This document shows, piece by piece, positions 21,117-26,543 of a stretch of DNA of 26,543 nt. The stretch covers positions 1 through 26,543 of the IMG/VR virus record IMGVR_UViG_3300035698_002763, one strand, 5' to 3'. Source of the stretch: a virus. The notes beneath the pieces were generated by a model. That model was not told where the DNA came from. It saw nothing but the letters and a program-made list of their open reading frames with translations, and did not search any database. Position numbers and translations under genes: made by a program. Position 1 is the stretch's first letter. Each line of letters begins with the position of its first letter.

Positions 21117-22052
21117 ATGGCAAGAGCAGGAATAGCACTCAGCGAGAACTTCGGCGATTTGTTAACGCCGGGTCTTTGTAAGATATACACGGAGCAGTTC
21201 AATATGCTCCCTGAGATGCGTCCTCTTCTGTTCAACGTCCAGGGTTCATCGACCAGCTACGAGAAATCCTCGTCAGTCGGTTCATTCGGTGACATGGAAG
21301 TGTTCAAAGGGACCATCCAGTACGACGACATCGAACAGGGTTACGATGTCACCTATCGCCATGTTCAGCTGGCGAAGGGCTTCAAGGTCGAACGGGCCCT
21401 CTTCGACGATGACCTTTATAACGTCATCGCCAGAAAGCCCCGTGGCCTAGCTATCTCAGCCAACAGGACCTACGAAAAGTACGGAGCGTCATTGTTCAAC
21501 AATGCGTTCACAGGTTCTGGCACCATCGTGGTAGACGGAGAAACCATCCTCTCGAACTCTGAGGGACAGGCTCTCTGTTCCACGTCTCACCCGTACTCGC
21601 CGTCAGACTCGTCTGTACAGTCGAACTACGGTACCTCAGCCATGTCTCCTGCGGCAATCGAAGCCACCAGAATAGCGATGGCAGCGACCAAGGACGACAG
21701 AGGCCAGTTGATTACCGTCATGCCTGACCTCATCCTCTGTCCGAGGAACCTCGAGGAAACGGGCTGGGAAATCATCAGCACGAAAGGTAAAGTGGATTCG
21801 GCGGAAAACAACGCCAACTTCCACTTCGGTAAGTATAAGCTCGCAGTGTGGGATTTCCTGACCGATTCCAACGATTGGTTCATGATAGATTCCACAATGA
21901 TGAGACAGTACCTGAACTGGTTTGACCGTATCCCTCTCGAGTTCTACAAGGACCAAGAGTTCGATACGCTTCTCTCCAAGTTCGCCAACTACGCTCGTTG
22001 CAGCTACGGCTTCGACGACTGGCGTTGGATTTACGGCCATAAAGTAACATAA
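21117..22052 (+). CDS. Major capsid protein, HK97 fold (Mu gpT-like)
   Basis: 311 residues. The Mu gpT-type pattern is visible: an N-terminal ENFGDLLTPGL helix, RHVQLAKGFKVERALFDDDLYNVI as the spine region (about 82-105), ALCSTSHPYSPSDS at about 157-170, a MSPAAIEATRIAMAATKDDRG helix, VMPDLILCPRNLEE, and a C-terminal FDDWRWIYGHKV. These form the capsid shell together with the portal and scaffold. A strong AAAGGAG site precedes the ATG. Two hairpins follow the stop, which may set high expression. Confidence 0.9.
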   Translation: MARAGIALSENFGDLLTPGLCKIYTEQFNMLPEMRPLLFNVQGSSTSYEKSSSVGSFGDMEVFKGTIQYDDIEQGYDVTYRHVQLAKGFKVERALFDDDLYNVIARKPRGLAISANRTYEKYGASLFNNAFTGSGTIVVDGETILSNSEGQALCSTSHPYSPSDSSVQSNYGTSAMSPAAIEATRIAMAATKDDRGQLITVMPDLILCPRNLEETGWEIISTKGKVDSAENNANFHFGKYKLAVWDFLTDSNDWFMIDSTMMRQYLNWFDRIPLEFYKDQEFDTLLSKFANYARCSYGFDDWRWIYGHKVT

Positions 22053-22061
22053 CCTCTGCTG

Positions 22062-22110
22062 GGAGGGAGGGCTACTCGCCTTCCCTCCTGGTAGGTCCAG
22101 CGTGACCTAC
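22062..22110 (+). other. Tandem hairpins after the capsid gene
   Basis: First stem GGAGGGAGGGC/GCCTTCCCTCC (22062-22072 with 22078-22088, one G-T pair, loop of five); second GTAGGTC/GACCTAC (22091-22097 with 22104-22110). No T-run. They could protect capsid mRNA ends or slow polymerase. Confidence 0.5.
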
Positions 22111-22129
22111 TGGCAGAAAAGGAGATGCA

Positions 22130-23146
22130 ATGACTAATTTTCCGCATGGACTAAGTTCAAGAGGAGTGTCCCTTGAGGGTGGTGGGAACGGTGGAAGGTA
22201 CACGGGCTGGTGGGGAGCAACCACTTACTTCGTGGACTACGACCACGGTTCTGACAGCTATAGTGGTAAAGAGCCCACGAAGGCAATGAAGAACCTTCAG
22301 ACTGCTCTTGATACCGCAGCGTCTAATGATGTTATTTATGTTAGAAATCGTGACCAGAATGTTGCGGCTACTGACGGTGAGACAATACTGCCAGCGGGTA
22401 CTGCTAACTGGACCACGTCTGCTTCAAAGACACATCTTAGCATCATAGGTGCGAGTAATGTGTCTCATATACCGTATCAGGGTGGGGCATACTCAGTTAT
22501 ATTAAGGGGTACTGCAACAGCCACTGCTACACCTGTACTTACCGTAAATAGTGGATTTACTCTAATTGAGAACTTAGGTTTTCATCAGGGTAGTTCTACT
22601 GCGGGTGGGCTTATCAATCTGGCGGGAACAAGTACGACCTTGGCAGCTCTTGGTTCAGTAGTGAACAACTGCCTGTTTAGGTTGTATGACCTTAACACCC
22701 ATGCCGCTATCTACAATGTAGATAACTGGTTTATTACGATTCATGGTTGCGATTTCCATGATTGTAATGCTGGTGTCATGATGTATGGGTCTAGTTCAAC
22801 TGTTAGAAGAAGTCGTATTTCTAATTGTATCTTTAGAAATCAGACGGCTGCTAGTGTGTCTGCGAATATTATTCTTAGCGGGTCAAGTGGTCAGGATGTT
22901 ACTATTTCTGACTGTGACTTCTTAGGCGAAGTGCCTACTGCTACAGACCATGGTAGTATTACTACCGCTGGTTGTATCGTTGCGACGTCGGCTATTCAAG
23001 GTACAGTTATTCGTTGTAACTACGTTGATGATTCTGTTGAAGGTACGGCTGCAGCTGCTATTACAGCTAACGGCCTTACACAGGTTGCTTGTGACCAGGC
23101 CAAGTGGACTGCTGATGCAGGACGTGGTGGTTTGGAAGGTAGCTAA
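22130..23146 (+). CDS. Right-handed beta-helix protein (tail or capsid surface, DUF1565-like entry)
   Basis: 338 residues. The N-terminal module, YFVDYDHGSDSYSGKEPT followed by a KAMKNLQTALDTAASNDVIYV segment, is the typical lead-in of pectate-lyase-like phage and bacterial beta-helices. The rest repeats short IxxCxFxxxx rungs (INNCLFRLY-type, HGCDFHDC, ISNCIFRN, ISDCDFLG). Such proteins form trimeric fibres or decorate capsids, sometimes binding or cutting host glycans. No catalytic set is obvious. T-ending codons are notably more common than in neighbours from about 22330 on, a possible sign of transfer. A 56-base stretch is repeated in the next gene. Confidence 0.7.
   Translation: MTNFPHGLSSRGVSLEGGGNGGRYTGWWGATTYFVDYDHGSDSYSGKEPTKAMKNLQTALDTAASNDVIYVRNRDQNVAATDGETILPAGTANWTTSASKTHLSIIGASNVSHIPYQGGAYSVILRGTATATATPVLTVNSGFTLIENLGFHQGSSTAGGLINLAGTSTTLAALGSVVNNCLFRLYDLNTHAAIYNVDNWFITIHGCDFHDCNAGVMMYGSSSTVRRSRISNCIFRNQTAASVSANIILSGSSGQDVTISDCDFLGEVPTATDHGSITTAGCIVATSAIQGTVIRCNYVDDSVEGTAAAAITANGLTQVACDQAKWTADAGRGGLEGS
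22224..22279 (+). repeat. 56-base perfect direct repeat, copy 1
   Basis: Inside the beta-helix gene, encoding the YFVDYDHGSDSYSGKEPT module. It is base-for-base identical to 23370-23425, 1146 bases away and in the same frame. Confidence 0.95.
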
Positions 23147-23159
23147 TAGTACGAGGGTA

Positions 23160-23183
23160 GGGAGGGGGAGAAATCCCCTTCCC
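23160..23183 (+). other. G/A-rich hairpin after the beta-helix gene
   Basis: GGGAGGGGGA pairs with TCCCCTTCCC around a GAAA loop (one G-T pair). No T-run. It is similar in type to the hairpins at 6420-6448 and 22062-22088. Confidence 0.5.
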
Positions 23184-23200
23184 ACCTTCTTGGAGGTAAC

Positions 23201-23431
23201 ATGGCAGGTATACCAGAAGTATTAGAGGCAATAGCAGCTCTTGATGTCAAGATAAATGCTATAGCTCAGCGGATAGAAGACCTGGAGATGGATATATATA
23301 GGATATGCACTATGTGTCAGGGTACTGGTACTATCATACCATCCCATAATCATAGTGTACCCCCATCAGCTTACTTCGTGGACTACGACCACGGTTCTGA
23401 CAGCTATAGTGGTAAAGAGCCCACGTTGTAG
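23201..23431 (+). CDS. Coiled-coil plus truncated beta-helix entry module, 76 aa
   Basis: TGGAGG precedes the ATG. Residues 5-34 are a likely coiled coil (EVLEAIAALDVKINAIAQRI), then CTMCQGTG, one DnaJ-type CxxCxGxG knuckle, then a copy of the beta-helix lead-in YFVDYDHGSDSYSGKEPT that ends at once in Leu-stop. The second half is encoded by the 56-base repeat. It looks like the remains of, or an adaptor for, an exchanged fibre gene; the truncated module cannot fold as a helix itself. Confidence 0.6.
   Translation: MAGIPEVLEAIAALDVKINAIAQRIEDLEMDIYRICTMCQGTGTIIPSHNHSVPPSAYFVDYDHGSDSYSGKEPTL
23370..23425 (+). repeat. 56-base perfect direct repeat, copy 2
   Basis: At the 3' end of the 76-aa gene, ending two codons before its stop. 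Identical to 22224-22279; the flanks do not match. Confidence 0.95.
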
Positions 23432-23490
23432 TGGTGCCGGCAAAGTAAAAGTTGGCAGTTCAACAGAGAAAGACTAAGAAGGAGGGTATC

Positions 23491-23610
23491 GTGGCCGAGA
23501 AGAAACCTGGTGGCACGTTTAGCAAGAAAGCGGATAAGACGGTAGAGAAAGATGAGTTGACTACGTCTCAGAAAGCCCATCTTGATAGGATGGAAAAGGC
23601 CGAAGCATAA
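23491..23610 (+). CDS. Small Lys-rich protein, 39 aa
   Basis: A GTG start with GGAGGG four bases before it, ending in a TAATG overlap with the next gene. The product is Lys/Glu-rich and helical (ELTTSQKAHLDRMEKAEA). Small, charged and unrecognised, but well supported by start and overlap. Confidence 0.55.
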   Translation: MAEKKPGGTFSKKADKTVEKDELTTSQKAHLDRMEKAEA

Positions 23611-23813
23611 TGGCTAACATCATCATACCAGACAGACCTGGAAGGTTCGGTAGAACACGTAGTGAGCAGGAGAAGAACCTCCGTAAGGAAGGCATGACTA
23701 CGCTATCTGATGCTCAGCTTGATAAGTGTAAGTATCTTGAGAAGAGGGCCCGTGAACATCTGGGTGTACGTGGGTCCTATTGTGACAAGTCCCAGATAGA
23801 CCAAGTAAGATAG
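23610..23813 (+). CDS. Hypothetical basic protein, 67 aa
   Basis: Opens with MANIIIPDRPGRFGRTRSEQ and continues as a charged helix with two cysteines. Overlaps the previous stop by one base (TAATG). No family recognised. Confidence 0.55.
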   Translation: MANIIIPDRPGRFGRTRSEQEKNLRKEGMTTLSDAQLDKCKYLEKRAREHLGVRGSYCDKSQIDQVR

Positions 23814-23825
23814 AAAGGACTTAAT

Positions 23826-24005
23826 ATGCCAGTTATCCAGTATGGCAAGAGAACACCAAGGTCTGACTTTGACCGACGTAGCTGTGACAAGAACGCTCCT
23901 GGTAAAGTCTCCATCACCAGAGGCAAAGGCAAGATTGGTGCAGGGTCCAACGGTAACTCAGTGACCCAGTCCAAGAAGCACGTCTCGTCAGGCCGAGGTC
24001 AGTAA
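23826..24005 (+). CDS. Hypothetical Gly/Lys/Ser-rich protein, 59 aa
   Basis: AAAGGA precedes the ATG by six bases, and the stop overlaps the next start (TAATG). The product is low-complexity and basic (RGKGKIGAGSNGNS). It lies in a run of four tightly linked small genes after the beta-helix region. Confidence 0.55.
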   Translation: MPVIQYGKRTPRSDFDRRSCDKNAPGKVSITRGKGKIGAGSNGNSVTQSKKHVSSGRGQ

Positions 24006-24265
24006 TGTCCGACGATAACCTCAAGAACAGGATGATTACCAATGCTCCTGACGTGGGGTTTGACAATGTCCACAGTGCCCACCAGAGGGAGTTGAAGAAG
24101 GGTCCAGACCTTCCTCCCTCCGGAGGGTCTGATGGAATAGAAAGCGTATGGATACGCTGCAAACAGTGTAGCTTCCCCATAGACACTACCAAGACTTCTC
24201 CAGGCTCGCCCTGGGGCAACACGCCCGTCGTGACGACCTACAGAAGTGCTACGGTACAACTATGA
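24005..24265 (+). CDS. Hypothetical protein with CxxC, 86 aa
   Basis: GAGGT lies five bases before the ATG. The C-terminal half holds CKQC followed by SFPIDTTKTSPGSPWGN, a half zinc-knuckle pattern I have seen in small uncharacterised phage head-region proteins. There is no second Cys pair, so metal binding would need a dimer. Role unknown. Confidence 0.55.
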   Translation: MSDDNLKNRMITNAPDVGFDNVHSAHQRELKKGPDLPPSGGSDGIESVWIRCKQCSFPIDTTKTSPGSPWGNTPVVTTYRSATVQL

Positions 24266-24286
24266 CAACTCCAGAGGGAGGAGCAG

Positions 24287-24715
24287 ATGGCAAGTTTCAT
24301 ATATAACAGGTTAAAGGCTAACCTCCTGAATGGTGAGATAGATATAGAAGCGGATACCATCAAGGTAGCCCTGATGAAAGCGGCTCATTCTGCCAGCACG
24401 GCTGATGATGATGTATTGACCGACGTCTCAGCTAACGAGCTGGCCAATGGTAATGGTTATACTACCGGTGGTGCTACCTTGGCAGGAAGTGCCATAACAC
24501 AAGGCATCCTTTCTGACGGCTCAGTAACACGATGGACAGCTACCGATACTGCATGGACTACTGCTACCTTTACAGCTTACTACGCAGTCATTTATGACTC
24601 CACAGCTACCGACAACCTCATACTCTCGATAGACTTTGGCCCACTAGGAGTCACAGTAGCCAATGGCACACTTACGATAGACTGGAACGCAGGAGGAATA
24701 CTGACACTTCTATAG
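24287..24715 (+). CDS. Beta-rich virion protein of the 'ADTIKVAL...YAVIYD' family, 142 aa
   Basis: Matches a common phage structural family: an N-terminal FIYNRLKANLLNGEIDIEAD leading to TIKVALM, a GYTTGGATLAG turn, then AYYAVIYDS and LTIDWNAGGILTL at the end. Its precise place (head-tail connection or surface) is not established. A GGGAGGAG site is close to the ATG. Confidence 0.7.
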   Translation: MASFIYNRLKANLLNGEIDIEADTIKVALMKAAHSASTADDDVLTDVSANELANGNGYTTGGATLAGSAITQGILSDGSVTRWTATDTAWTTATFTAYYAVIYDSTATDNLILSIDFGPLGVTVANGTLTIDWNAGGILTLL

Positions 24716-24722
24716 GAGGGTT

Positions 24723-24884
24723 ATGGACGGACTAAGAATGAGTGACAAAGTAATATGTAAGTTAACAAAGCATATAATGGTAAAAGGTAGCCTAGTAGCG
24801 TCACAACCAAAAGGAGATGAGGATGGCAAGAAAGAAGACGGGAGTAAGGATACGGGGATTCCTACGGGGCCAGCTGGTCGATAA
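24723..24884 (+). CDS. Possible small protein, 53 aa, overlapping the next gene
   Basis: GGAGG lies three bases before the ATG, which is closer than ideal. The product is Lys-rich, turning Gly/Asp-rich at the end, where it reads the first 62 bases of the next gene in another frame. The 107-base spacer it fills has no better frame. Weakly supported. Confidence 0.35.
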   Translation: MDGLRMSDKVICKLTKHIMVKGSLVASQPKGDEDGKKEDGSKDTGIPTGPAGR

Positions 24885-25284
24885 GGCCGGCAGGATAGTA
24901 GGCGACTCCGGATGGAAGCAGAATAAGGCCACCAACTATGGCCTGACCAACTTCGCTGACTTCATTACAGGAGCTGGTGTATCAGTAGGCTATGCCGCTA
25001 TAGGTGAGCAGACAGCAGCGGTAAACATGACACAGACAGACTTGGTAGACCGTGAGAACGAGCTTAATGCAGTCTCAACGTCAACATCAGGTACCTGTAC
25101 AGCTACCTTCACAGCCTCATTCGCAGGTTCGGATAACTCCGACACCCTGACAATAGGTGCGGCAGGACTGTACAAGACTGACAGTGCCGGTTCGATGGTC
25201 GCTGCTGCTACGTTCATAGGCAGTCAGATGACCACAGCCCAGGACTTCAACCTGACCTATCAGCTACGCTTTGCGACGGCGTAA
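24823..25284 (+). CDS. Beta-rich virion protein, 153 aa
   Basis: Start chosen at the second ATG (24823), with GGAG six bases upstream; an ATG at 24817 is too close to the site. Basic N-terminus, then a NKATNYGLTNFADFI segment, GYAAIGEQTAA and a Ser/Thr/Ala-rich beta tail ending TYQLRFATA. This is the pattern of common phage tail or head beta proteins encoded next to the 142-aa family above. No enzyme motif. Confidence 0.6.
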   Translation: MARKKTGVRIRGFLRGQLVDKAGRIVGDSGWKQNKATNYGLTNFADFITGAGVSVGYAAIGEQTAAVNMTQTDLVDRENELNAVSTSTSGTCTATFTASFAGSDNSDTLTIGAAGLYKTDSAGSMVAAATFIGSQMTTAQDFNLTYQLRFATA

Positions 25285-25751
25285 TGAAGAAGAACATATT
25301 CAAATCCAAGTCTGGCATCAAGTTGGACCTCGGATGTGGTGAGTGTCGTCAACCTAACTTTGTTACGATGGATAGACGTCCCTTGCCCAACGTGGACATT
25401 GTACACGACGTGACCGTGTTTCCATACCCGATACCAAAGAACACGTGTCTCATGGTTCTAATGAGCCACTTATGGGAACACATTGACCCTAAGTATAGGA
25501 TAGATGTGATGAATGAGCTGCACCGTATTATGAAGCCGGACGGACAGCTTCTTCTCTCCTCCCCCTATGCAGGCTCCTTCGGCAACTGGCAGGACCCTAC
25601 CCATTACATGGGACCCAACGAGGCCACGTTCACGTACTTCGACCCGAAGTACCCATTATACAATGTCTACAAGCCTAAACCATGGAGACTTGTCCGCAAT
25701 GACTACTCCCTGAATGGCTGTCTGGAGGCACTACTTGAAGCCAAGAAATGA
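25284..25751 (+). CDS. SAM-dependent methyltransferase-like protein, 155 aa
   Basis: Class I pattern: KLDLGCGEC at 13-21 (SAM-binding motif I), Asp30 at the end of strand 2, SHLWEHI at 61-67 and a late LLLSSPYAG with DPTHYM at 104-109, matching the short COG4627-type methyltransferases often found beside glycosyltransferases. It has no N6-adenine DPPY or C5-cytosine PC motif, so it is not a standard DNA methylase. The ATG overlaps the previous stop (TAATG). The substrate may be a sugar or small molecule on the virion; inferred from neighbours. Confidence 0.75.
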   Translation: MKKNIFKSKSGIKLDLGCGECRQPNFVTMDRRPLPNVDIVHDVTVFPYPIPKNTCLMVLMSHLWEHIDPKYRIDVMNELHRIMKPDGQLLLSSPYAGSFGNWQDPTHYMGPNEATFTYFDPKYPLYNVYKPKPWRLVRNDYSLNGCLEALLEAKK

Positions 25752-25800
25752 ACTGATATCCGTAATCAGGAACGAGGATAAGGGACCCATCCGTATTCGG

Positions 25801-26529
25801 ATGTACATAGCTACCCCTACCCTTGGTATCATCCGAGCTGAGTGGGCTCAGTGCAGATGGGGAGCAGTGACTCCCTGCAACTGGTCTAACTCAGGTTCCT
25901 TCTACAGCTATGTCCAATCCTTCCCAATGGGATATCTCGTAGCCGACGCCCAGAACGTAGCTGTCATGGACGCACTGAGGTCGAAAGCTGAATGGCTATT
26001 CCTCTTGGAAGATGACGTCCTGATACCCCCAGACACATTCCTGAGACTCAACCAGCACATGCGTGAAGCCAAGACCCCTGTCATCTCAGGTCTCTACTTT
26101 GCCAAGGGAAACTTCCCCGAGCCCCTCATCTACAAAGGCCGAGGTAACTCCTGCTTCACCGACTGGAAGCGTGGCAACATGGTATGGGCTGATGGTGTAC
26201 CTACAGGGTGTCTCCTGATACATACTTCCCTTCTTCAACTGATGAGTGATGAGTCCCCTGAATACATGACCTGCTTCGGCAAGAAGGTAAAGAAGGTATT
26301 CGAGACCCCGGCTAAGTCCTGGACAGACCCCGAGACCGGTGGCATGAAACTAGCCTCCGGCACCTCAGACCTATACTGGTGTGACCGGGTCATCCGTGAC
26401 AAGGTCCTCCAACGTTCAGGCTGGAAGAACATAGCTAAAAGGAAGTATCCCTTCCTTGTAGATACCAACATATTCTGTAAGCACATAGACCTACAAAGCG
26501 GAAAGACATATCCGCTGGGAGCTAAGTAA
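25801..26529 (+). CDS. GT-A-fold glycosyltransferase-like protein
   Basis: 242 residues from the ATG at 25801, which begins directly with MYIATPTLG, the first strand of the fold; an ATG at 25714 would add 29 residues not resembling the family and overlap the methyltransferase by 38 bases. WLFLLEDDVLIP at about 65-76 carries a DxD-like acidic motif (Glu70-Asp72), SGLYFAKGNFPEPLIY and DGVPTGCLLIHTSLL are further landmarks, and DLYWCDRV is the acceptor-side region. Members transfer nucleotide-sugars. Paired with the preceding methyltransferase it may modify virion or other glycans. Neither start has a strong Shine-Dalgarno. Confidence 0.7.
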   Translation: MYIATPTLGIIRAEWAQCRWGAVTPCNWSNSGSFYSYVQSFPMGYLVADAQNVAVMDALRSKAEWLFLLEDDVLIPPDTFLRLNQHMREAKTPVISGLYFAKGNFPEPLIYKGRGNSCFTDWKRGNMVWADGVPTGCLLIHTSLLQLMSDESPEYMTCFGKKVKKVFETPAKSWTDPETGGMKLASGTSDLYWCDRVIRDKVLQRSGWKNIAKRKYPFLVDTNIFCKHIDLQSGKTYPLGAK

Positions 26530-26543
26530 TGGCAGGACTTGAC
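26529..26543 (+). CDS. Start of the next rightward gene (partial)
   Basis: An ATG at 26529 overlaps the glycosyltransferase stop (TAATG), the same junction as many genes here. Only MAGLD is visible, so nothing can be said of its function. Confidence 0.5.

Noticed and set aside
21636-22040. 134-codon minus-strand frame opposite the major capsid gene
   Set aside because: Antisense to an unambiguous capsid gene; its Val/Glu/Arg-rich product is a shadow of that codon use.
22130-23431. Diversity-generating retroelement acting on the beta-helix gene
   Set aside because: No reverse transcriptase in the window, and the repeat is perfectly identical rather than adenine-variable, which does not fit a template/variable pair.
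1-26543. tRNA genes, CRISPR arrays, insertion sequences, integrase
   Set aside because: Nothing resembling a cloverleaf, regularly spaced repeats, transposase or site-specific recombinase was seen on either strand; a program scan for tRNAs could not be run.

Overview
The window reads as part of the genome of a tailed double-stranded DNA phage (Caudoviricetes), probably a metagenomic or uncultivated one. It carries a terminase, a portal protein, a scaffold and an HK97-fold (Mu gpT-like) major capsid protein on one strand, and a phage replication and recombination set on the other. I see no ribosomal or tRNA genes, no integrase, no CRISPR array and no insertion sequence. The host cannot be named. 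Strong Shine-Dalgarno sites, sigma70-type promoters and an RlpA-like cell-wall protein point to a bacterium.

Layout. Positions 1-12628 are transcribed leftward and about 13022-26543 rightward. The 12629-13021 spacer holds a consensus promoter for each direction. The leftward arm, read from the centre outward, starts with a 54-residue CxxC miniprotein, an amidoligase and a class II glutaminase. A run of very small genes follows, many with zinc-ribbon or SWIM motifs, and then a MerR-like regulator. The last block is for replication and recombination: a Cas4/RecB-like Fe-S nuclease, a secreted RlpA-like protein, a Sak4-like RecA-fold ATPase, a DUF669-like protein, a uracil-DNA-glycosylase/family A polymerase fusion and a RepA-like helicase/ATPase. 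Genes overlap by 1-30 bases almost throughout (ATGA, GTGA and TAATG junctions), which suggests long translationally coupled operons.

The rightward arm is the morphogenesis module. It contains a zinc-motif protein that may be the small terminase subunit, two short genes, and a large terminase whose coding is broken by two small genes. Next come small basic proteins, the portal with an overprinted second gene at its 3' end, the scaffold, a zinc protein, a probable head protein, the major capsid protein and a beta-helix protein. After a group of small head- or tail-associated proteins, the arm ends with a SAM methyltransferase next to a glycosyltransferase-like gene. Several genes too short for ordinary gene calling are described here from start, Shine-Dalgarno and overlap evidence.

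The strongest leads for something unusual are: (1) the CxxC peptide-amidoligase-glutaminase operon directly behind the central leftward promoter, which looks like an amide-forming modification system; (2) a large terminase broken inside its ATPase domain by two small genes; (3) a perfect 56-base repeat linking the beta-helix gene to a truncated copy of its module in the next gene; (4) two dual-coding regions (RlpA signal peptide over a zinc ribbon; portal tail over a helical protein); (5) two leftward promoters with identical palindromic TTGACA...TGTCAA geometry; and (6) a polymerase with His at the O-helix position normally Phe, Tyr or Leu.
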